Source: Acholeplasmatales bacterium (lineage in GTDB: Bacteria > Bacillota_I > Bacilli_A > Acholeplasmatales > Anaeroplasmataceae). From it: a stretch of 40,099 nt of DNA. This document shows, one piece after another, positions 36,287 through 40,099 of this stretch (its first letter is position 1; every line of letters begins with the position of its first letter). The notes below the pieces were generated by a model that saw only the letters and a list, made by a program, of their open reading frames with translations, had not been told where the DNA came from and did no database searches. The stretch lies in NCBI GenBank assembly GCA_900767915.1, contig CAAGAX010000030.1, forward strand, positions 1 to 40,099, written 5' to 3'. The position numbers were made by a program, and so were the translations under genes.

Positions 36287-37007
36287 ATGCATTATCTCTT
36301 ATGATGGTTCTAACTTTATGGGATTTCAAATTCAAGAGGATTTAAGAACTGTTGAGCTAGAAATAATTAAAGCGCTATATAAGGTTACTAATCAAACTAT
36401 TAAAATTTATCCTTCTGGAAGAACAGATAGATTTGTTCATGCAATAGGGCAAGTTATTCATTTTGATTTGGATAAAAAAATTCCTGCTTTAGGATTAAAA
36501 AAAGCAATTAATTCCTATTTATCTAATGATATTTATTTTAAAGAGATTGAATTAGTTGATGAGAATTTTCATGCTAGATTTAGTGCTAAATCTAAAGAAT
36601 ATCGTTATTATATTAGTAAAGAGGAATATAGTCCATTTAAAAGAAATTATCTAGCTTATATACCGTATAAGCTAGATTATAATAAAATGAATGAAGCTTT
36701 AAATAAATTACTAGGTACACATGATTTTAGAGGTTTTGCATCCGCAACAATTGATAAAAGAAAAGATACTATAAAAACTATATACGAGATTAAAATGAAT
36801 GAATTAAATGACTCTTATGAATTTATTTTTATTGGTAGTGGTTTTTTAAAATATCAAATAAGAAGAATGATGGGTTTAATTATAGATATAGGAAGAGGAA
36901 AATATAATATTGATATGATTGATAAAATATTTATTACTAAGGATCCTTCTATATCTCATAGAATAGCAGATGGCTGTGGATTATATTTATATAAGGTTAA
37001 TTATTAA
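36273..37007 (+). CDS. truA: tRNA pseudouridine(38-40) synthase TruA
   Basis: TruA makes pseudouridine at positions 38-40 of tRNA anticodon arms. ATG 36273 (244 aa) is chosen over TTG 36255 because the conserved YRYKCIISYDGSNFMGFQ then lies at the N-terminus and GGGG is at 36260-36263. The catalytic aspartate is in SGRTDRFVHA. The usual family form is GRTDAGVHA or GRTDKGVHA, so RF in place of AG/KG is unusual. FHARFSAKSKEYRYYI, HDFRGFASA and the C-terminal GSGFLKYQIRRMMG are standard. It ends the ECF operon, the usual place in Bacillota. Confidence 0.95.
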   Translation: MYRYKCIISYDGSNFMGFQIQEDLRTVELEIIKALYKVTNQTIKIYPSGRTDRFVHAIGQVIHFDLDKKIPALGLKKAINSYLSNDIYFKEIELVDENFHARFSAKSKEYRYYISKEEYSPFKRNYLAYIPYKLDYNKMNEALNKLLGTHDFRGFASATIDKRKDTIKTIYEIKMNELNDSYEFIFIGSGFLKYQIRRMMGLIIDIGRGKYNIDMIDKIFITKDPSISHRIADGCGLYLYKVNY

Positions 37008-37031
37008 GTTGAACTTCGGTTCGACTTTTTT
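37007..37031 (+). terminator. Intrinsic terminator after truA (UUCG loop)
   Basis: AGTTGAAC and GTTCGACT pair with one wobble around a TTCG tetraloop, followed by five Ts. Confidence 0.88.
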
Positions 37032-37041
37032 ATATTAGTTT

Positions 37042-37057
37042 ATGCTAACGCTTACAT
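37042..37057. promoter_or_regulatory. Catabolite-responsive element (cre) upstream of fba
   Basis: The minus strand reads ATGTAAGCGTTAGCAT, a full match to the cre consensus WTGNAANCGNWNNCW bound by CcpA. It is centred about 63 bp upstream of the predicted transcription start, a position more often linked to activation than repression. Whether the genome encodes CcpA is not visible here. Confidence 0.6.
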
Positions 37058-37077
37058 TGTTCTTATTTCAAATTCGC

Positions 37078-37106
37078 TTGTAAATGAAATGATTTTGGAT
37101 TATAAT
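37078..37106 (+). promoter_or_regulatory. Promoter of fba
   Basis: TTGTAA (37078-37083) and a perfect TATAAT (37101-37106) are 17 bp apart, about 48 bp before the start codon. Confidence 0.7.
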
Positions 37107-37153
37107 TATAGGCAAAAGAGCATATATTATATTTAAATAGGAGGAATTTTATT

Positions 37154-38023
37154 ATGCCATTAGTAAACGCAAAAGAAATGGAAAGAAAGGCTTTAGAGGG
37201 ACATTATGCAGTAGGTGCATTTAATATCAATAATCTTGAATGGACTAAAGCTATTTTACAAACTGCACAGGAGCTAAAATCACCAGTTATGCTTGGAGTA
37301 TCTGAGGGTGCTAATAAGTATATGACAGGATATAAGGTTGTTGCAGATATGGTAAAGGCAATGATGGAGACTCTTAATATTACAGTTCCAGTTGCATTAC
37401 ATCTAGACCATGGTACATATGAAGGAGCTAAGAAGGCTTTAAAAGCTGGTTATACTTCAGTTATGTTTGATGGTTCTCATTATCCACTTGAGGAAAATCT
37501 TGCTAAAACAAGAGAGATTGTAACACTTGCTCATTTCTTAGGAGCAACAGTTGAAGCTGAAGTTGGTACAATTGGTGGAGAAGAAGATGGTGTTATTGGA
37601 CGTGGAGAGGTAGCTGATCCAGAGGAGTGCTTAACATTAAAGAACACTGGTATTGATATGCTAGCTGCAGGTATTGGTAATATTCATGGAAAGTATCCTG
37701 CAAACTGGAAGGGTCTTGAATTTGATGCTTTAGCAGCAATTAAAGAAAAGGTTGGAGATTTCCCTTTAGTATTACATGGTGGTACTGGTATTCCAGAAGA
37801 TCAAATTAAGAAGGCTATTTCTTTAGGTGTTACAAAGATTAATGTTAACACAGAATGTCAATTATATTTCCAAGAGGCTACAAGAAAATATATTGAAGCA
37901 GGTAAGGACTTAGAAGGTAAGGGATTTGACCCTCGTAAGCTTTTAGCTCCTGGTACTGAAGCAATTAAAGAAATTGTTAGAATTAAGATGGAAATGTTCG
38001 GTTCTGTTGGTAAGGCTGAATAA
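37154..38023 (+). CDS. fba: Class II fructose-bisphosphate aldolase
   Basis: This glycolytic enzyme splits fructose-1,6-bisphosphate into two triose phosphates using zinc. It has 289 aa, typical of the FbaA group. The active-site LHLDHG holds D85 (catalytic) and H86 (zinc ligand). Further conserved parts are SVMFDGSHYPLEENL, EAEVGTIGGEEDGV, GIGNIHGKY, LHGGTGIP and VTKINVNTE. The NIHGKYPANW and EDGVIGRG forms favour fructose-bisphosphate over tagatose-bisphosphate, though close relatives act on tagatose. A strong AGGAGGA precedes the ATG. It is flanked by terminators, so it is monocistronic and perhaps under CcpA. Confidence 0.95.
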   Translation: MPLVNAKEMERKALEGHYAVGAFNINNLEWTKAILQTAQELKSPVMLGVSEGANKYMTGYKVVADMVKAMMETLNITVPVALHLDHGTYEGAKKALKAGYTSVMFDGSHYPLEENLAKTREIVTLAHFLGATVEAEVGTIGGEEDGVIGRGEVADPEECLTLKNTGIDMLAAGIGNIHGKYPANWKGLEFDALAAIKEKVGDFPLVLHGGTGIPEDQIKKAISLGVTKINVNTECQLYFQEATRKYIEAGKDLEGKGFDPRKLLAPGTEAIKEIVRIKMEMFGSVGKAE

Positions 38024-38033
38024 TTAAAATAAT

Positions 38034-38066
38034 TTAAGCATAGCTTCGGCTATGCTTATTTTTTTA
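38034..38066 (+). terminator. Intrinsic terminator after fba (UUCG loop)
   Basis: A perfect 9-bp stem, AAGCATAGC / GCTATGCTT, closes a TTCG tetraloop and is followed by ATTTTTTT. Confidence 0.93.
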
Positions 38067-38098
38067 ATTAAATTTATCTTTATTATATTATATAATTT

Positions 38099-38107
38099 TG
38101 ATATAAT
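38099..38107 (+). promoter_or_regulatory. Extended -10 promoter of the isomerase gene
   Basis: TGATATAAT is a perfect extended -10 element (TGnTATAAT). No strong -35 is needed or seen. The start codon is 25 bp downstream, after GGAGG. Confidence 0.6.
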
Positions 38108-38132
38108 AGATACGAAATGGAGGATTTAAAAA

Positions 38133-38768
38133 ATGAGAATTGCTTTAATAAATGAAAATTCGCAAGCAGCTAAAAATGAGCTTATTTATAATACTTTAGA
38201 TAAGGTTTCAAAAAAATATGGACATGTTGTTGATAATTATGGTATGTTAAATAGTGATGATAAGCCATTAACTTATGTTCAAAATGGTTTACTTGCTGCC
38301 ATATTAATTAATTCAGGTGCTGCTGATTTTGTTGTTACAGGCTGTGGTACTGGTGAGGGTGCAATGCTTGCATTAAATTCATTCCCTCATGTTTTATGTG
38401 GTCATATTGTTGATCCAGCAGATGCATTTATGTTTGGTCAAATTAATGATGGTAATGCAATTGCTTTACCATTCGCAAAGGGCTTTGGCTGGGGTGCAGA
38501 GGTTAATTTAGAATATATATTTGAACGTTTATTCCAAACACCATTTGGCGGTGGATATCCTAAGGAGAGAGTCGTTCCTGAACAAAGAAATAAGAAGATC
38601 TTAGATTCAGTTAAGGAAATTACTCATACACCAATGATTGAAATCATTAAGAATATTGATAGAAACTTCTTATTAGAAACAATTGATCGTGATACATTTA
38701 AGAAATATTTCTTTTTAAACGCAAAGGATCAAGAAATCATTTCTTTAATTAAAGAAATTTTAGCATAA
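38133..38768 (+). CDS. RpiB/LacA/LacB-family sugar isomerase, DhuI-like
   Basis: A 211-aa member of the ribose-5-phosphate isomerase B family. It starts MRIALINENSQAAKNELIY and contains the family loop VVTGCGTGEGAMLALN (catalytic Cys about residue 70) and HIVDPADAFMFGQINDGNA. True RpiB proteins are near 150 aa. This longer form, with the tail GGGYPKERVVPEQRNKKIL, matches the roughly 213-aa subgroup that includes streptococcal DhuI, which isomerises 4-deoxy-5-ketouronate from unsaturated uronic acids. Since pectate lyase releases such uronates, a DhuI role is attractive, but substrate assignment is inference. It has its own extended -10 promoter and is followed by a terminator. Confidence 0.85.
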   Translation: MRIALINENSQAAKNELIYNTLDKVSKKYGHVVDNYGMLNSDDKPLTYVQNGLLAAILINSGAADFVVTGCGTGEGAMLALNSFPHVLCGHIVDPADAFMFGQINDGNAIALPFAKGFGWGAEVNLEYIFERLFQTPFGGGYPKERVVPEQRNKKILDSVKEITHTPMIEIIKNIDRNFLLETIDRDTFKKYFFLNAKDQEIISLIKEILA

Positions 38769-38770
38769 TT

Positions 38771-38800
38771 TAAAAAGGGATTATTCCCTTTTTCTTTTTT
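38771..38800 (+). terminator. Intrinsic terminator after the isomerase gene
   Basis: AAAAAGGGA (38772-38780) and TCCCTTTTT (38785-38793) pair around TTAT, followed by CTTTTTT. The ribosome-binding site of the next gene follows directly, so downstream expression probably depends on readthrough. Confidence 0.85.
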
Positions 38801-38810
38801 GAGGTTAATT

Positions 38811-39308
38811 ATGATAAGATTTATTGAGCCTAAGGATTATGAGAAATGTTTAGATATTTATAATTATTATATTTTAAATACTTCTATTTCCTTTGAAATT
38901 AAAAAGCTTTCTTTAGAAGAATATACAAATAAAATTAATACAATAATAAAAAAATACCCCTTTTTAGTTTATGAGGCTAATAATGAAATATTAGGATTTG
39001 CATATTTAGATGAATTTAATTTTAGAGAGGCTTATAAAACTACAGCTGATTTAACTATTTATTTAAAGCCTACTTCAATTAATAAAGGAATTGGTAGTAT
39101 GCTTTATAATAGCATAGAGAAAATAGCTATAAAGAATAACATTTTTTTGATTATATCTTTAATAACAAAATCTAATATTATTAGTCAAGAATTCCATAAA
39201 AAGAATGGTTTTTCTTTTCTTACAACAATTGATAATGTTGCATATAAAAATAATAAATGGGAAAGCTTATCTTATTATCAAAAACGAATTAAAGAAATAG
39301 GTGAATAG
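38811..39308 (+). CDS. GNAT-family N-acetyltransferase, phosphinothricin acetyltransferase-like
   Basis: An acetyl-CoA-dependent acetyltransferase, 165 aa from ATG 38811; TTG 38799 falls in the terminator and lacks an RBS, whereas GAGGT (38801-38805) fits the ATG. The start IRFIEPKDYEKCLDIYNYYI and TSISFEI are typical of the PAT/MnaT-like group. The acetyl-CoA binding motif A is seen as INKGIGSMLYNSIEK, in a slightly weakened RGxG form (NKGIG). EFHKKNGF is the usual C-terminal motif. The substrate is unknown: small amines, amino acids or an antibiotic are all possible. It overlaps the RBS of the next gene. Confidence 0.85.
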   Translation: MIRFIEPKDYEKCLDIYNYYILNTSISFEIKKLSLEEYTNKINTIIKKYPFLVYEANNEILGFAYLDEFNFREAYKTTADLTIYLKPTSINKGIGSMLYNSIEKIAIKNNIFLIISLITKSNIISQEFHKKNGFSFLTTIDNVAYKNNKWESLSYYQKRIKEIGE

Positions 39309-39309
39309 A

Positions 39310-39846
39310 ATGCTTGATTTATATATATTTAAATATAAAACCTTTGATATTAATGATGTTCCAATTAATATTATTGATAATAATTTAATTAATTCTAAAA
39401 AGCTTATACATTATTATTCTTGGGTTAAATTAAGAGAGGTTTTAATTAAATATAATATTGATATTTATAATATGAATATTCAATATAATAAAAATGGTAA
39501 ACCATTTATTGATATACCATATTACTTTAATATTTCCCATTCTAAGGATCTAATAATCATTGCAGTATCAAATTCATTATGTGGAGTAGATATTGAATAT
39601 GTAGATAAAAATAGAAATTTTAAAAGGATATCAAAATATATATTTAAGGAAGAATCCAAAGATATAGATAGCTTTTATATTGATTGGGTTAAAACGGAAG
39701 CTAAAGTAAAGCTTAATGGGGATAGTATATTAAATAATAATATTAATCATTTTGAATGCTATTACAATAAAATAATAGATAATAATAATTTATACTATTA
39801 TGCAGTAGCTAGTGATGATAATGTAATTATTCATAATTGTATTTAA
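39310..39846 (+). CDS. Sfp-type 4'-phosphopantetheinyl transferase
   Basis: This enzyme attaches phosphopantetheine to carrier proteins. It is 178 aa from ATG 39310; AGGTGA lies 6-11 bases upstream, within the end of the acetyltransferase gene, whose stop is one base before this start. GTG 39301 is less likely. Conserved motifs are NKNGKPFI, FNISHSKDLIIIAVS, the magnesium-binding GVDIEYV and WVKTEAKVKLNG (usually W..KEA..K). It is shorter than Sfp (about 224 aa). It could serve fatty acid ACP if AcpS is missing. Pairing with a GNAT gene may be only positional. Confidence 0.8.
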   Translation: MLDLYIFKYKTFDINDVPINIIDNNLINSKKLIHYYSWVKLREVLIKYNIDIYNMNIQYNKNGKPFIDIPYYFNISHSKDLIIIAVSNSLCGVDIEYVDKNRNFKRISKYIFKEESKDIDSFYIDWVKTEAKVKLNGDSILNNNINHFECYYNKIIDNNNLYYYAVASDDNVIIHNCI

Positions 39847-39873
39847 TAAAATTTTTATAGGTGTTTCTTTAGT

Positions 39874-39916
39874 AGGATATATTTTCATTAATAGTGAATT
39901 TATATCCTTTTTTGTT
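39874..39916 (+). terminator. Intrinsic terminator after the phosphopantetheinyl transferase gene
   Basis: AGGATATA (39874-39881) and TATATCCT (39901-39908) pair around a 19-base AT-rich loop that itself contains TTCA/TGAA. A run of Ts follows. Confidence 0.75.
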
Positions 39917-39994
39917 ATAGATTTAGCTTTATAATTAACTATTACCCTAAATTGATTAAAGTAAAGCATCATTATATTTGTAGGTTAATTTTAT

Positions 39995-40099
39995 AGTTAA
40001 ATTCCGCTGTATATAGTTATAAAAAATCAAAAAATGGTTTTAGAGTTGATTTCCGCTTATTTTCGTGTCTGAAGCAAAAATGGAAATCAACTTTTTTAA
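39995..40099 (+). other. Leader-like structure with duplicated arm at the window edge
   Basis: AGTTGATTTCC (40044-40054) pairs perfectly with GGAAATCAACT (40082-40092), followed by six Ts, so this is a strong terminator-like hairpin. A second copy of the 5' arm, AGTTAAATTCCGCT (39995-40008), is 12/14 identical to 40044-40057 and could compete for the same 3' strand. No gene ends close before it except the one already terminated at 39916, which suggests a leader or small RNA rather than an ordinary gene end. The context is cut off. Confidence 0.45.

Noticed and set aside
37008..37153. Riboswitch before fba
   Set aside because: The interval is accounted for by a terminator, a cre site and a promoter; no complex fold is left over in the short leader.
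39790..39972. 60-aa minus-strand ORF over the end of the phosphopantetheinyl transferase gene
   Set aside because: It overlaps the gene end and its terminator, has no convincing ribosome-binding site and resembles no family I know.

Overview
This is low-GC DNA from a Bacillota or Mycoplasmatota-type bacterium. Dense + strand operons, strong AGGAGG ribosome-binding sites, many SPII lipoproteins, an ECF A1-A2-T-truA cluster, a tilS-hpt-ftsH cluster, an RqcP-like protein and class II aldolase point to a wall-less or wall-reduced relative of Acholeplasma/Erysipelotrichia, or an uncultured gut Bacilli lineage. The lineage call is inference. All 27 recognised genes end in TAA (22) or TAG (5) and none in TGA, and tryptophan is encoded by TGG, so UGA is almost unused here.

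Layout. 1-2161 is an apparently complete IS21-family element (istA, istB, about 51-bp imperfect terminal inverted repeats, TG...CA ends). A U32-family protein lies on the minus strand (2434-4686). 4854-21180 is the accessory heart of the window. First comes a two-gene pectin unit: an Ig-like lipoprotein and a 1275-aa PL9-type pectate lyase lipoprotein, driven by a strong promoter with a LacI/CcpA-like operator at the transcription start. After a terminator and a second strong promoter comes a seven-gene unit: a ComEC-like metallo-beta-lactamase-fold lipoprotein, a CUT1-type ABC importer (ATPase, two permeases, binding lipoprotein), a staphylococcal-nuclease-like lipoprotein with an OB fold, and a large Ig/OB-fold lipoprotein. 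The last gene is cut by an in-frame TAA; 117 further codons stay open in the same frame.

21419-25582 is a housekeeping operon (tilS, hpt, ftsH, rqcP). A 544-bp gene-poor gap follows, then a DUF1846 protein, a SWIM-SNF2 helicase, a cysteine desulfidase-like protein, the ECF transporter core with truA, fba with a well-matched cre site, an RpiB-family isomerase of about 211 aa resembling DhuI, a GNAT acetyltransferase and an Sfp-type phosphopantetheinyl transferase. Most units are separated by clear intrinsic terminators, several with UUCG loops.

Working model (inference): the surface lipoproteins break down plant pectin and possibly extracellular nucleic acid, the CUT1 importer takes up a product, and the DhuI-like isomerase may feed unsaturated uronates into central metabolism. 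The most unusual items are the two surface-degradation units, the nonsense-split lipoprotein gene, the operator and cre sites, and the absence of UGA stops.
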